Origin: CAWBQO01 sp963790965
Lineage (GTDB): Bacteria > Bacteroidota > Rhodothermia > Rhodothermales > DASSAV01
Length of the DNA stretch: 64,000 nt
Direction: 5' to 3'
Assembly: GCA_963790965.1 (NCBI GenBank)
Contig: CAWBQO010000006.1
Location: 620,001 to 684,000 of the forward strand
The translations under genes and the position numbers were made by a program. The first letter of the stretch is position 1. Each line of letters opens with the position of its first letter. The notes beneath the pieces are model-generated. The model had not been told where the DNA came from and made no database searches. It worked only from the letters and a program-made list of their open reading frames with translations. Shown here one piece after another: positions 24,765 to 34,359 of the stretch.

Positions 24765-27011
24765 TCAGTTGGCGGCGTCGGCTTCGGCTTCGGTCTTGAA
24801 GAGACGCCCCAGGGTCAACTCCTTGGCGATGCGGTCGGCGTCGTAGATCTCGTCGAGAGCCTCCAGGATGCCGCGCGAATCTACTGCAACGGCGCGTCCG
24901 GTCTCCTCGGTGAAGAGATAGGAGGCGGCCAGCCCTTCTATGTTGCCGTCGAATAGCAACCCGACGATCTCCAGGTTCTTATTGAGCATCGGCGAACCGG
25001 AGTTGCCGCCGGACGTGTCGTTCGTAGAGGCGAAGTTCAGCGGCGTCGCCCGATCAAACGTGGGCGGCGGCGTGAGCCAGCGTGCGGGCAGCGTCCACTC
25101 CTCCCAGTGCTTGGCGTACGAATAGTGGTGGTCGTAAAGGCCGTACATCGTCGTGTGCGCCGGTGCGAGCGTGCCGTTGTACGGGTAAGGCTTTACGACG
25201 CCGTCGGAAATGCGCAGCGTGAACGTCGCATCGGGCGGCATTTCGGTGCCGTAGACGTGGAAGCGCGCCCGTGCAAGCCTCGCGTTCAGGTTCTGCTCGC
25301 GCGCGTTGAAGTTCTGCGCCTGTTCCACATAGCTCAGGTATAACGGCCCGAGCGCGCTGATCACGTCCGCCGCCGGGTCGCCGCTGTCGAGGAAGCCCTC
25401 TTCGAGCAGCTTCGCCGTACCGGCCGAGTCGATCAGCGCCGTGTTCTGGGCGATGTCGGCCGCAGCGGCTTCGGGCGTGCGGCCGTTGAGGATGCGCCGA
25501 ACCGTAACGTCCGCGTCGCCATAGGTGCGCACGAGCTCGTCGAGACGGGCGGCAATGAGCTGCTCCTCGATCGCGCGCGGCCACGTTGTGACGGCAAGCG
25601 CCTGCTCGCGATAGGGCTGCAGCGCACTCTGGTCGATGCCCGGCCGTTTGCTGAAGAAATCGTAAACCCACGCGTTGAGCGCGCGGATAAGCACGTGAGA
25701 GTTGAAGGACTCGCTTTCGAACCCGACATACGCCGCGCTCTGCGGTGCCACCGACTCGCGCGCACGCTGCAAGTCGCGCAGCGCCGGCACGACGTCCCCG
25801 TACTGCGCGCGAAGCGAATCGGACGACTCGATAGCCTCCAGCAAGCGCGTCTCGGCTGCCTCGCGCTGCGCGATGAGGTTTTCATCCCGCAATCCGCGCA
25901 ACTCGCCCCGGAGCGCCTTGAGGCTGTTCGTGATCGAATAATACTCGTTCTGAATGCCGAGCGTATCCGCCTCGCGCGGGTTGGCCTTTATATATGCGGA
26001 AAGTAGCTGCTCGCGATCATCGAGTGCGCGAAGCTGCTGCGGCAGGGTATACCGCCGCTCGAAGAGCAGCTGCGCCACCGTGTTCAGGCGCGACGTAGAT
26101 GCGGGATTGCCGACGACGAACACCGCTTCGCCGCTGTTGGCCCCCGCGGCGCTCCACTTGAAATAGTTCGGCGTTTCCATCGGCGTTCCATCCGGCGCAT
26201 AGACCCGGAAGAAGCTCATATCGAGCGAGTACCGCGGATACGTGAAGTTGTCCGGATCTCCGCCGAAGGCCGCCACGCTGTGCTCCGGTGCCATTACGAG
26301 CCGCACATCCCGATAGCGGCGGTAGGTGTAGGCGGAGAAAAGGCCGCCGTCGTAGAGCGACACCACTTCGACCGTGAGCGTCGTGTCCTGCTTCTTCGCC
26401 TCCGTGGTGAGGCGCGTTTCGATCTCTTCGATCTTGTTGTACTGCGCCCGCGCCCGCTCCTGGTCGTCGCGGATGTTGCGCAGCGCAGAATCCATCTCGT
26501 CGGTCACGTTCTTGATTCCGACGAGCTGATCTACGAAGAGCTCGGGCACCCGGCGCTCCTCAGCAAGCGACGCAGCGTAAAAGCTTTCTTCCATCAGGTG
26601 CTCGTTTGCGCGCGTCACCTTCGTGATGCTCTCACGCGCGCAGTGATGGTTCGTCATGACGAGGCCGCTCGGCGAGACAAACGATCCGGAGCAGTAAGTC
26701 GCGAACCTCAGCGCGCCAAGGCGCGCCTTCTCAAGCCACTCCGCGTCCGCGCGGAAGCCGTAGGTCTCTTCGAAGTAGGCGACCGGCGGATTGTCAAACG
26801 TCCACATGCGCCCCGTATCGAAGCGGCCCACCTCGGCCATTGGTATCTCGGGCACGGGTGCCGCCGGTGAAGGCACCATCGTGACCGGCTCGGCAGGCTT
26901 TACCGGCCGCTGCGAGATGACGGCCGTTTCGCCCGAGCCGGAGCAGGCGGCGAGCAGCAAGAGGCCCGTGAGCGACACGAACGCCGCTGAATGCTTCAAA
27001 TACATATACAT
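24765..27011 (-). CDS. S46 family dipeptidyl-peptidase, lipoprotein (DPP7-like)
   Basis: The 748-residue serine peptidase removes dipeptides from oligopeptides outside the cytoplasm. A lipoprotein signal ends in LLLLAACSG, so it is membrane-anchored. The catalytic triad is visible: His in VMTNHHCARES (about residue 120), Asp in FGGDPDNFTYPRY (about 250) and Ser in GGNSGSPML (about 680). The residue 18 after the catalytic Ser is Gly (FDGNIEG), as in DPP7-type enzymes that prefer hydrophobic P1 residues, whereas DPP11 has Arg there. Family members are usually about 700-720 residues; the extra length is the Pro-rich N-terminal linker. It sits next to a second S46 gene in the same direction, 24 bp away, forming a likely operon. 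Confidence 0.93.
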   Translation of the reverse strand: MYMYLKHSAAFVSLTGLLLLAACSGSGETAVISQRPVKPAEPVTMVPSPAAPVPEIPMAEVGRFDTGRMWTFDNPPVAYFEETYGFRADAEWLEKARLGALRFATYCSGSFVSPSGLVMTNHHCARESITKVTRANEHLMEESFYAASLAEERRVPELFVDQLVGIKNVTDEMDSALRNIRDDQERARAQYNKIEEIETRLTTEAKKQDTTLTVEVVSLYDGGLFSAYTYRRYRDVRLVMAPEHSVAAFGGDPDNFTYPRYSLDMSFFRVYAPDGTPMETPNYFKWSAAGANSGEAVFVVGNPASTSRLNTVAQLLFERRYTLPQQLRALDDREQLLSAYIKANPREADTLGIQNEYYSITNSLKALRGELRGLRDENLIAQREAAETRLLEAIESSDSLRAQYGDVVPALRDLQRARESVAPQSAAYVGFESESFNSHVLIRALNAWVYDFFSKRPGIDQSALQPYREQALAVTTWPRAIEEQLIAARLDELVRTYGDADVTVRRILNGRTPEAAAADIAQNTALIDSAGTAKLLEEGFLDSGDPAADVISALGPLYLSYVEQAQNFNAREQNLNARLARARFHVYGTEMPPDATFTLRISDGVVKPYPYNGTLAPAHTTMYGLYDHHYSYAKHWEEWTLPARWLTPPPTFDRATPLNFASTNDTSGGNSGSPMLNKNLEIVGLLFDGNIEGLAASYLFTEETGRAVAVDSRGILEALDEIYDADRIAKELTLGRLFKTEAEADAAN

Positions 27012-27035
27012 AGATCTCTTCGGAAGGAAAGTGCG

Positions 27036-29312
27036 CTACTTGCTGGAGGTCATGGTCGGACGGATACCGGAAGCGTCTGCTGCGGCTTCGGTCTCGAAGA
27101 ACTGTCCGGTGCGCAGCTCGATCACGAGGCGGTCGGCATCGTACATGTCGTCGAGCGCCTCGATCATGCCGCGGGCGTCTACGGAGACGGTACGGGCACG
27201 CTCAGGAAGGAAGATGTAGGAGCCGGCGAGGCTTTCGATGTTGCCATCGAAGGCGAGGCCGATAACCTGCAAATCCTTGTTGAGCACGGGCGAACCTGAG
27301 TTGCCGCCCACGATGTCGTTGGTCGAGACGATGTTGAAAGGCGTCGAAAGGTCGAACGATGCCGGAGGCTTTACCCAGCGAGCAGGCAGATCCCAGGCCT
27401 CAAACTCGGGCGCAAACGCGTAGTAATCGTCGTACATGCCGTAGAATGTGGTCTTGTACGGGGCGTAGGTGCCGTTGTAGGCGTAACCCTCGACCAGGCC
27501 GTCGGCGATGCGCAGCGAGAACGTCGCGTCCGGCGGAACGGCCGATCCGTAGACCTCATAACGCGCGCGGCCGAGACGGCTAAGCGCGTCCGCCTGCCGC
27601 TCGTCGAGGCCGTAGGCCGCGCGGCGGAAGTCGCTCAGGCGCGGGTAGAGCGCCATCGCGATCGCGACGACTGCGTCGTTGTCGGCTGTCAGACCGCCGG
27701 ACTGCAGCGCCGATGCAACGCCTTCTTCATCCATTCGGCTGTTGGCGAGGAGATAGGCGGCCTGGGCTTCCGGAGTCCTGCCCTGCAGGATGATTTGCAA
27801 CATGTCCGGCTCGCTCTGGAACGCGCGCTGCAACATGCCGAGCCGTGCCGCGAGGTAGTGCTCCTCGAGTCCCGCCGGCTGGCTCTCGATGCCGCTCAAC
27901 TGGCCTAACAGCCCGTTCAGAGCATCGGCCCCGGCTCCCTCAGCCTTCCGCGAGAGATACTCGGCTGCCACCAGCGCTCGCCGCATGGTGGAGGAGGAAT
28001 AGGACGAACCCGGAGCGAGCGCGATCAAGCCGCGGTACTCCGGCGCGAAGGCGCGGCGCTCCTGCTGGATCGCACCGAGCAAAGCCGACAAGTTGCCGTA
28101 GGCCTGCCGGAGCGAGTCCGAGGCCTGAAGGCGCGTCAAGAACTGATCTTCTTCGGCCTGACGCCGCGCCATGACGGCCGGATCATCGAGTGTTTCTACG
28201 CGGCCCTGGTACACCTTTAAGCTGTTTTCCAGGCTCAGGATGCGCGTGCGCAGCTCGTCGGACGGATTGGCGGCATAGTAGGGATGCAGCGCGTCGAGAC
28301 GGGTCTGGATGAAGTCGAGCGTGGCTCGGTCCTGAATGTCGCGGCGGAAGGCAAGCATATCAACCGTCTCCAGCCGGTAGGTCGAGCCAGGATTGCCGAC
28401 CACAAAGACCGGGTCGCCCTCGTCCGCGCCGGTGGCGCTGAAAGGGAAGTAGTGGTCGGTATGAAGCGGATTGCCCTCTTCGTCATAGACGCGGAAGTAG
28501 GACATATCGAGGTCGTACCGGGGATAGGTGAAGTTGTCATAATCCCCGCCGTAGTAGGCTACCTGCATTTCCGGGGCCATCACGAGGCGCACGTCGTTGT
28601 AGCGCCGGAAGATGTAAGCAGAGTAGCGTCCACCCTGGTAAAGCGAGACGATCTGCACGCGCGCGTCGCCGACTTCGCCGCCAATCCGCTCGGCTGCCGT
28701 CTCGAGGGCCTGCCGCCGCGCGTCGGCGCGCTCGGCCGGCGTCTGGGCGCTGCGGAGAGCCGCGTCGATCTCTGAGGTTACATCGCGAATCTCGATGAGT
28801 TGCTCCACGAAGAGGCCCGGCACGAGCCGCTCTTCTCCGATGGACGGCGCGTAAAAGCCATTGTCCAGCAAGTTCTCACCCGCCTGCGACACTTCGACAA
28901 CGCTCTCGCGCGCGCAGTGGTGGTTCGTCATCACGAGACCGTTCGGGGAGACGAACGAAGCCGAGCAGTACGTCGCAAACCGAAGCGCTCCGAGGCGCGC
29001 CCGCTCGAACCAGCCATTGTCCACGTCCAGGCCGTAAGCCTCCTTGAAATAGGCGGCGGGAGGCACGTCGAACGTCCACATTTTGCCGAGGTCGAAGCGG
29101 CCGGGCGTGGTGTCGAGCGTGTTCTCATCGACGTAGGTCTCGTCGGCGGGAGGTGCAATCGGGACGCGCACCGGAATCACGGGAGCAGCGAGCGTATCCG
29201 CCGTGACAACGTCATCGGCATCTTTGGCGGCGCGATCGCCACCCGCGCAACCGGCGACGACGGTGAGCACCAGCAGCAGCGCGGAGAGGGATCGTAGTGA
29301 AAGTGTCTTCAT
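27036..29312 (-). CDS. S46 family dipeptidyl-peptidase, lipoprotein, second copy
   Basis: The 758-residue paralogue of the neighbouring peptidase. The start MKTLSLRSLSALLLVLTVVA followed by GCAGG gives a lipoprotein signal; the open frame continues upstream through the tRNA region, but that part is not real protein. Triad: TNHHCARESV, YGGDYDNFTYPRY, GGNSGSPVLN. Gly again follows 18 residues after the catalytic Ser (FDGNIES), so it too should be DPP7-like. The two paralogues differ widely outside the active-site blocks, so the duplication is old. They probably share a promoter upstream of this gene. Confidence 0.93.
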   Translation of the reverse strand: MKTLSLRSLSALLLVLTVVAGCAGGDRAAKDADDVVTADTLAAPVIPVRVPIAPPADETYVDENTLDTTPGRFDLGKMWTFDVPPAAYFKEAYGLDVDNGWFERARLGALRFATYCSASFVSPNGLVMTNHHCARESVVEVSQAGENLLDNGFYAPSIGEERLVPGLFVEQLIEIRDVTSEIDAALRSAQTPAERADARRQALETAAERIGGEVGDARVQIVSLYQGGRYSAYIFRRYNDVRLVMAPEMQVAYYGGDYDNFTYPRYDLDMSYFRVYDEEGNPLHTDHYFPFSATGADEGDPVFVVGNPGSTYRLETVDMLAFRRDIQDRATLDFIQTRLDALHPYYAANPSDELRTRILSLENSLKVYQGRVETLDDPAVMARRQAEEDQFLTRLQASDSLRQAYGNLSALLGAIQQERRAFAPEYRGLIALAPGSSYSSSTMRRALVAAEYLSRKAEGAGADALNGLLGQLSGIESQPAGLEEHYLAARLGMLQRAFQSEPDMLQIILQGRTPEAQAAYLLANSRMDEEGVASALQSGGLTADNDAVVAIAMALYPRLSDFRRAAYGLDERQADALSRLGRARYEVYGSAVPPDATFSLRIADGLVEGYAYNGTYAPYKTTFYGMYDDYYAFAPEFEAWDLPARWVKPPASFDLSTPFNIVSTNDIVGGNSGSPVLNKDLQVIGLAFDGNIESLAGSYIFLPERARTVSVDARGMIEALDDMYDADRLVIELRTGQFFETEAAADASGIRPTMTSSK

Positions 29313-29419
29313 GGGAAGCGATATAGCACCGGTTGTATAACGTGATTGCGGGCCTCTCGGCGAGGGGAGGGTTGGAACCCGAAAAAGCCCCCTGGGGTAT
29401 AGCCGTCCGCAACGCCTGA

Positions 29420-29501
29420 GCGAAAGTGGCGGAATTGGCAGACGCGCCAGCCTTAGGAGCTGGTTCCGAAAGGAGTGGGGGTTCGAGTCCCCCCTTTCGC
29501 A
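29420..29501 (+). tRNA. tRNA-Leu (UAG anticodon)
   Basis: A complete class II tRNA. Acceptor arm GCGAAAG pairs with CTTTCGC, followed by discriminator A. The anticodon stem-loop CCAGC-CTTAGGA-GCTGG gives anticodon TAG. There is a long variable arm (TTCCGAAAGGAGT) and a T-loop in GGGGGTTCGAGTCCCCC. A full CCA end is not encoded (the next bases are CCC). Confidence 0.95.
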
Positions 29502-29512
29502 CCCAACAGAAC

Positions 29513-29549
29513 GAAAAAGCCCGATGTTCAAGAGAATATCGGGCTTTTT
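29513..29549 (+). terminator. Terminator after tRNA-Leu
   Basis: An intrinsic hairpin AAAAAGCCCGAT / ATCGGGCTTTTT, symmetrical, starting 12 bp after the tRNA. The A run on one side and T run on the other mean it could work in both directions. Confidence 0.85.
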
Positions 29550-29635
29550 GTGTTCGCGTGGACGCACGATTTTGCGATACGAGCTTTTTGCCGCTGCAAT
29601 GGTAGGAGAGCAGGCGTCAACGGCCCCGATCGGGC

Positions 29636-29893
29636 TTAAGAGCGTGCCGGCGACTTTTCCGTTCCCGCTTGTGCGCGCCCGCGTGGCTGCGACGGCCGGT
29701 CCTCCGCCGCTTCACCGGTCGAGCCGATGAGGCCCAGGTACGTCTCCCAGTCTACCAGCACCGCCACGGCCTCGTTGTTCTTCTGAATGAGCACGTTCGA
29801 ACGCGTTTCTCGAACGTGGTCCAACAACTCCGACGTTTTCGACCGAAGCTCGGTGATCGTGGCAATCGCATCTATTCCATTGGTTGAGTACAT
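29636..29893 (-). CDS. Phd/YefM-type antitoxin, orphan
   Basis: An 85-residue protein with the Phd/YefM N-terminal DNA-binding fold: ATITELRSKTSELLDHVRET, then SNVLIQKNNEAVAVLVDWETY. These proteins repress their own promoter and neutralise a partner toxin through a disordered C-terminus, here EAAEDRPSQPRGRAQAG. No RelE, ParE or Doc-like toxin gene is seen on either side within about 400 bp, so it looks orphaned. The start MYSTNGID at 29893 was preferred over an upstream in-frame start that adds only MERGGGAV. The surroundings are short intergenic stretches and a tRNA, a common landing site for mobile DNA. Confidence 0.8.
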   Translation of the reverse strand: MYSTNGIDAIATITELRSKTSELLDHVRETRSNVLIQKNNEAVAVLVDWETYLGLIGSTGEAAEDRPSQPRGRAQAGTEKSPARS

Positions 29894-30262
29894 GACGGCT
29901 CCCCCTCCTCGTTCCAAGTTACTTCACCTTTATGCCGCAGAAATGTGCTCCATTTTCGCGAATAAAAGTGCACACAAGAATACAGACGCTTTCGCGCCGC
30001 TTCATTTGTACGGGACCTACGCCGCCGCCCAAACGATCCCGCCGGTCCTACGATTTTCCCACCTTGTGACCTGTGCCGCTTAGCGCCTAAGGCGACGAGT
30101 CCATGCGCCGGAAGCGCCGCCTTGAAGCGCCGGTGGCGGAGGAGTTCTGCCGGGTAAACCTTACAGAAGGAGCGTCGGCGCGGCGCACCGGCAGCGCCTC
30201 ACGGCGACGTAGCTTGCCAACGTCGCCGCTGAGGCCTCACCACAAACACCCGCTGCCCCGCC
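29894..30262. other. Intergenic stretch without a supported gene
   Basis: About 370 bp. The left part, upstream of the antitoxin, is relatively AT-rich and probably holds its promoter. The right part is GC-rich with short inverted motifs. No toxin gene was found. Confidence 0.5.
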
Positions 30263-30469
30263 ATGCCCGTTCCGTCGACTATCGATACGCTTCTGCAGCT
30301 TGCCTGCCGGAAGAAGCACATCTCCGGCTATCAGGTCTCCGAAACGTCCGTCACGGTGTTTCTCGGCCATGACGCCGCGCCGCTCGAGTTCGAAGCCGGC
30401 CGCGCCGAAGCCCTCTTGCGCGCCGCACTGCCGCAAGTATCCGCGCTGTCGAGCCGCGCCGCGTCCTGA
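30263..30469 (+). CDS. Small hypothetical protein
   Basis: A 68-residue frame: MPVPSTIDTLLQLACRKKHI, then SGYQVSETSVTVFLGHDAAP, ending in an Ala-rich helix. A helix-strand-strand-helix pattern and balanced composition make it plausible, but there is no recognisable motif, no clear ribosome-binding site and no operon partner. It is convergent with the minus-strand gene ending at 30485. Confidence 0.4.
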   Translation: MPVPSTIDTLLQLACRKKHISGYQVSETSVTVFLGHDAAPLEFEAGRAEALLRAALPQVSALSSRAAS

Positions 30470-30484
30470 TCGTCCGCCCGGACG

Positions 30485-30931
30485 CTACCCTTTGTCCACG
30501 AAAGCCGCTGCCGCGTTCTCGTCGTCAAAGACGGTGACGCGGTCGTACTGGCCTCCTGCGGTCCAGTCGCCGGAAAGATCGGTCTCGTTGAGCATCTTCC
30601 GCTCGCCCGTTTCGCTGTTCTCGAAGACGGCGTACCGGTTGCGCGACTCGTGCATCCAGGCAAACTTCTGCCCGAGTTCGTCCATGGACGTAAAGCTGCC
30701 CATAGGCGTGTAGCCTTCGTCCGGCGTCGGCACGTCTCCCTCTGCCTGCCACGCGATACGCCGCGCCCCGCTCTCTTCATTCTGCGAATAGCGGAACGTG
30801 CGTTTGACCGGACTTCCGGACGCCGTCACGTCCTCCGGCTGCGGCGCGCGCACGTTCATCCCGGAGTGTTTCGCGTCAACGTCGCCGCGGTGTGTTCCTT
30901 CTGTAGTTAGATCGGCATAAGGCTTCTCCAT
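30485..30931 (-). CDS. Hypothetical acidic protein
   Basis: A 148-residue soluble protein beginning MEKPYADLTTEGTHRGD, with no signal peptide. The second half contains a repeated pattern of short strands and acidic loops (MGSFTSMDELGQKFAWMHES, NRYAVFENSETGERKMLNET) and ends VTVFDDENAAAAFVDKG. I do not recognise the family. The longer upstream frame to 31048 is Arg-rich and unlikely to be translated; the ATG at 30931 fits the composition change. Confidence 0.55.
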   Translation of the reverse strand: MEKPYADLTTEGTHRGDVDAKHSGMNVRAPQPEDVTASGSPVKRTFRYSQNEESGARRIAWQAEGDVPTPDEGYTPMGSFTSMDELGQKFAWMHESRNRYAVFENSETGERKMLNETDLSGDWTAGGQYDRVTVFDDENAAAAFVDKG

Positions 30932-31097
30932 CGGCGACGCTCCTCGGCTTGGCTGTTCGGTTCCTTGTGGACGCAGTAAACGCCGGGGCCACCGAACGGG
31001 TACGGATCGACTATGACTCTTCTGTAAAACAAAGCGGCGCGCCCCCACAGAGTTGAGGCGCGCCGCTGAAAAGGCATCTCGGTAGAGACAGGCCGAC

Positions 31098-31664
31098 TTA
31101 CATAGCCGGAGCCGTATCGATCGTCATACCAGCCGGGGAGACGAGGTGCCACTCGCCGCCAAAGCCTTCTTTGTTCTGCCCCGTCGCTTCGCCGGCACCG
31201 GCGTCGGACTGGAAGTAGTAGAGCGGATGGCCGGCGTAGGTCACCTGCATCTGCCCGTCCGCGCGAGCCATGGTGCTGTAGAGCGCCTGGTCAACGGCCG
31301 GAGCGGCCATGCCCATGCTGGTCGAGTCCGTCACGCCCGGCATCGCTACCTCGGCACCTGTTTGATCGGTCGTGCCGCTCATGGCCGTGTCCATCGCGAG
31401 GACCGGCGGCCAAGCTTCGGCGCACGCATCATAGCAGGTGCTGCTGTCGGTGTCGGCCGTGAACAGGTAGACGGCGCGGCCCTGGGCGTCGGTAAGGTAC
31501 GCGCCGTAAGGATCGAGCGTGCCGACGGTAAGGTTCATGGCCGGCTGCGTCTCAACGACCGTGGTCTCGTCAAGACCCGGATTTTCATCTACTTCCTCAG
31601 CGCAGCCGAGGGGGAACAGAACGACTGCGGCAAGCAGCGTGACAAACAAAAAGTTCTTCTTCAT
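31098..31664 (-). CDS. Secreted lipoprotein with COG4315-type repeats
   Basis: The 188-residue protein starts MKKNFLFVTLLAAVVLFPLG and reaches a lipobox cysteine (GCAEE). Two repeats typical of the 'secreted lipoprotein 15' family follow: YGAYLTDAQGRAVYLFTADT with the Cys pair TCYDACAEAWPP, and TYAGHPLYYFQSDAGAGEAT ending GGEWHLVSPAG. The family is widespread in environmental bacteria; the biochemical role is not settled. Between the repeats is a Met/Thr/Ser-rich insert. It is followed by an AT-rich gap of 230 bp shared with the divergent DUF202 gene. Confidence 0.85.
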   Translation of the reverse strand: MKKNFLFVTLLAAVVLFPLGCAEEVDENPGLDETTVVETQPAMNLTVGTLDPYGAYLTDAQGRAVYLFTADTDSSTCYDACAEAWPPVLAMDTAMSGTTDQTGAEVAMPGVTDSTSMGMAAPAVDQALYSTMARADGQMQVTYAGHPLYYFQSDAGAGEATGQNKEGFGGEWHLVSPAGMTIDTAPAM

Positions 31665-31894
31665 CGAAGTGGGTGATGGTTGTTTCCTAATGGAGCCGGT
31701 AAATTACGCCGAAAAGTACTCGCTCGACACTCGACATGCGGAATAACTTGCATTTCTAATGGATAAATAATCTTTCCCGGCGCTCAGAAGGCTCCAACTC
31801 GTTCGAAGAAGGGCCGCTGGCGGCGCAAACGCCCTCTCACAGCCAATCCGCACCCTTTCCGCTATGCGCAAAAAAGATTAAAGCCCCACAAGTT

Positions 31895-32149
31895 ATGCCC
31901 GAGCAAAACCCCCTCAGCGACCGGCTCGCCATGGAGCGGACGCGCCTGGCCAACGAGCGGACACTTCTCGCCTATCTGCGTACGGCGCTGGCGCTGCTCG
32001 GCGGCGGGGCGGCGCTCATTCAGTTTGGAGAATCCACGGCGGCACACTGGGGGGCGGCAGCATGTTTCGCCGGAGCCGCGGTGGTCTTCATAATCGGAGC
32101 GGCGCGCTTCATTCACGTTCACCGCGCCCTCAAAGCCGAAGAAGCCTGA
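31895..32149 (+). CDS. DUF202 family inner-membrane protein
   Basis: An 84-residue protein with the DUF202 N-terminal signature (LAMERTRLANERTLLAYLRT) followed by two membrane helices (ALALLGGGAALIQFG and AACFAGAAVVFIIGAARFI). The motif ERTxLANERTxLAYxRT is the hallmark of the family, which includes YidH-like proteins. Function is not established. It stands alone, divergent from the lipoprotein gene and convergent with the aminopeptidase gene. Confidence 0.88.
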   Translation: MPEQNPLSDRLAMERTRLANERTLLAYLRTALALLGGGAALIQFGESTAAHWGAAACFAGAAVVFIIGAARFIHVHRALKAEEA

Positions 32150-32261
32150 CAGTAGTTCCATTTCGCGGCCTCTCCGCCGGCCATGCCACCAACCTGCCCG
32201 GCAGACGGCATTCTGGACGCGCAGAAAGGTGCGGCATCACAGGGCGCGCGTCAGCATGACC

Positions 32262-34187
32262 CTAACTTCCGGTATAACCGAGCACCTCGTCAATAGAGCC
32301 GACCGCCACCGGGTGGTACATCGGACGCGCCCGCCGGTAGATGTCGAGCGCCATGGCCCGGCCCCAATCCGTCGCCGCGAGGTCTTCGTAGAGCGGTTTG
32401 AGGAATTTGCGCCTCCCCTGTGAGGTCAGGAACCGGTCGAGCGCCGGGAACGCAGGCTCGTAGCGGTTGGCGATGGCCGTGCGCAGCCACTGGAAAAGAA
32501 TCTCGCTGTTGCCCGTCGCGCTCAGATAAAAGGCCTCGTCCAGATCCGCCAAGCGCTCGCGCGGCATGGTCTCGGGGAGGGACCGGAGAAAATGCAGCCA
32601 CTCGTGGGTAGACCAGCCGCTCGTCTGCAGATCTGCAGCGGGCGTGCCGCTCTCGAAGGCTCGCGCCTGCATCTCCACCTTCGCAAACGCAGAGGACGCC
32701 TCCACGGGCGCGTTGGCGGGCATTCCCGTTCCGTAGATCCACGCTTCCGGCTCGATGGACGCGCGAAGCGCCGCATCGCCCTGAATCAACTCTTCGTCAA
32801 GCTCCTGCAAAAAACGCTCGGTCGTCATCGGCTGGAAGGCGAACCGGTCGAAGTAGCCGCGCAGAAAGGCGTCAAAACGCTCGCGGCCGACGGCTTCCTC
32901 GATGGTGCGAAGGAACGCCGCCCCTTTTTCATAGGGCACCTGCGTCATCCCGTCGTCGGGATCGCGCCCTTCAAGATTGATGTGCAAGCGGGTGTCTTCG
33001 GAGTCCATCCCGAACGTCTCCATCTCGGAGAGCACGTCCTGCCGCCCGAGCGCGCGGAGCATGGCTGCATAATCGGCTCCGTAGAGGCGTTCCATGATGC
33101 GGTTCTCGAAGTAGGTCGTAAAGCCTTCGTTGAGCCAGAAGTCGCTCCAGGTGGCGTTCGTCACGAGGTTGCCCGACCACGAGTGCGCCAGTTCATGCGC
33201 CACGAGGGAAACGAGCGACCGGTCCCCGGCCAGCACCGTCGGGGTGGCGAACGTCAGGCGCGGGTTCTCCATCCCGCCGAACGGGAAGGAGGGCGGCAGC
33301 ACGAGAAGGTCGTACCGGCCCCACCTGTACGGCCCGTACAGCGACTCGGCAGCATCGACCATCTTGCCCATATCGGCAAACTCCCACGCGGCCTTGTCAA
33401 CGACACTCGGTTCAGCATAGACGCCGGTGCGCCCGTCAATCTCGCGAAAGGCAAGGTCTCCTACAGCGAGCGAAATGAGGTAGGGCGGAATGCGCTCGTC
33501 CATCCGGAAGCGATAAACGCTGCGACCGTCGCCGGCAGGCTCGCCCTCCGGCGTCAGCATCTCCGCGCTCATCACGGCGCGCAGATCCGACGGCACGCGA
33601 ACGGCGGCTGAATACGTCTGCCGGATGCCCGGGCTGTCCTGCGTCGGGATCCACGTGCGCGTCAGGATAGCCTGTCCCTGCGTGAAGAGGAAGGGCTGCT
33701 TCCCACCGGCCGTCATGCTCGGCGAGAGCCACTGCAGCGCTCCGGCGGAAGGCGCGGTGCGGTACGCTATGCGAATCCGGTTTCCCGTTTCCGGCAGCGC
33801 GACCTGAAGCGGACGGCCGAGGTGCACTACTTCCTCGCCAAGCCTGTACGAGAGCGGGCGTCCCTGGTCGTCGGTCACCGACAGAATGGTGAGGTCTCGG
33901 GTGTCGAGCACGATGGCATCCGCGCTGCGCGTCGCCTCAAAGGTCAGCGTGGCCGTGCCGTCGAGAATTTGCCCGTCGAAGTCGGCGGCAAGATCGAGGT
34001 CAACATTCGTAACGCGGGCCTCTTCCGGGCGCGCGAAGGAATGGACATCTTGCGCGAGGACCGGCAGCGTTTCCGGCCGCTCCGTGCCGAGGGGGCGCGA
34101 AGCCGTGCAGGCGCCAAAGAATAGCGCGAGCGCTGCGATGAAAGCGGCCGAGGTAAGCGGCGACTGGAGGGGGAATAGGTCGATCAT
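32262..34187 (-). CDS. M1 family aminopeptidase (leukotriene A4 hydrolase-like), lipoprotein
   Basis: The 641-residue zinc aminopeptidase cleaves N-terminal residues from peptides in the periplasm or at the outer face. A lipoprotein signal (AALALFFGACTAS) anchors it. The zinc site HELAH plus the downstream Glu in NEGFTTYFENR and the exopeptidase motif GGMENPRL are present. The C-terminal helical domain with WIYGTGMP matches the LTA4 hydrolase branch. Length is normal for that branch. With the two S46 enzymes upstream it suggests extracytoplasmic peptide degradation for nutrition. Confidence 0.93.
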   Translation of the reverse strand: MIDLFPLQSPLTSAAFIAALALFFGACTASRPLGTERPETLPVLAQDVHSFARPEEARVTNVDLDLAADFDGQILDGTATLTFEATRSADAIVLDTRDLTILSVTDDQGRPLSYRLGEEVVHLGRPLQVALPETGNRIRIAYRTAPSAGALQWLSPSMTAGGKQPFLFTQGQAILTRTWIPTQDSPGIRQTYSAAVRVPSDLRAVMSAEMLTPEGEPAGDGRSVYRFRMDERIPPYLISLAVGDLAFREIDGRTGVYAEPSVVDKAAWEFADMGKMVDAAESLYGPYRWGRYDLLVLPPSFPFGGMENPRLTFATPTVLAGDRSLVSLVAHELAHSWSGNLVTNATWSDFWLNEGFTTYFENRIMERLYGADYAAMLRALGRQDVLSEMETFGMDSEDTRLHINLEGRDPDDGMTQVPYEKGAAFLRTIEEAVGRERFDAFLRGYFDRFAFQPMTTERFLQELDEELIQGDAALRASIEPEAWIYGTGMPANAPVEASSAFAKVEMQARAFESGTPAADLQTSGWSTHEWLHFLRSLPETMPRERLADLDEAFYLSATGNSEILFQWLRTAIANRYEPAFPALDRFLTSQGRRKFLKPLYEDLAATDWGRAMALDIYRRARPMYHPVAVGSIDEVLGYTGS

Positions 34188-34359
34188 AGGGGTTGGCTGA
34201 TCTTGATGCGCGGACAGGCTGCGAAGCCGCCTCTGATAAGGCGCAACCTACGGTTGATGTTTCCGAAAGAAAGCGATCCGTCAAAATCCACCCGAAGGTA
34301 ACCCTCCGTGCGCCTGTTCGCGCTACCTTGAACCTGGTTTAAGAAGCTTCGCCCATACG

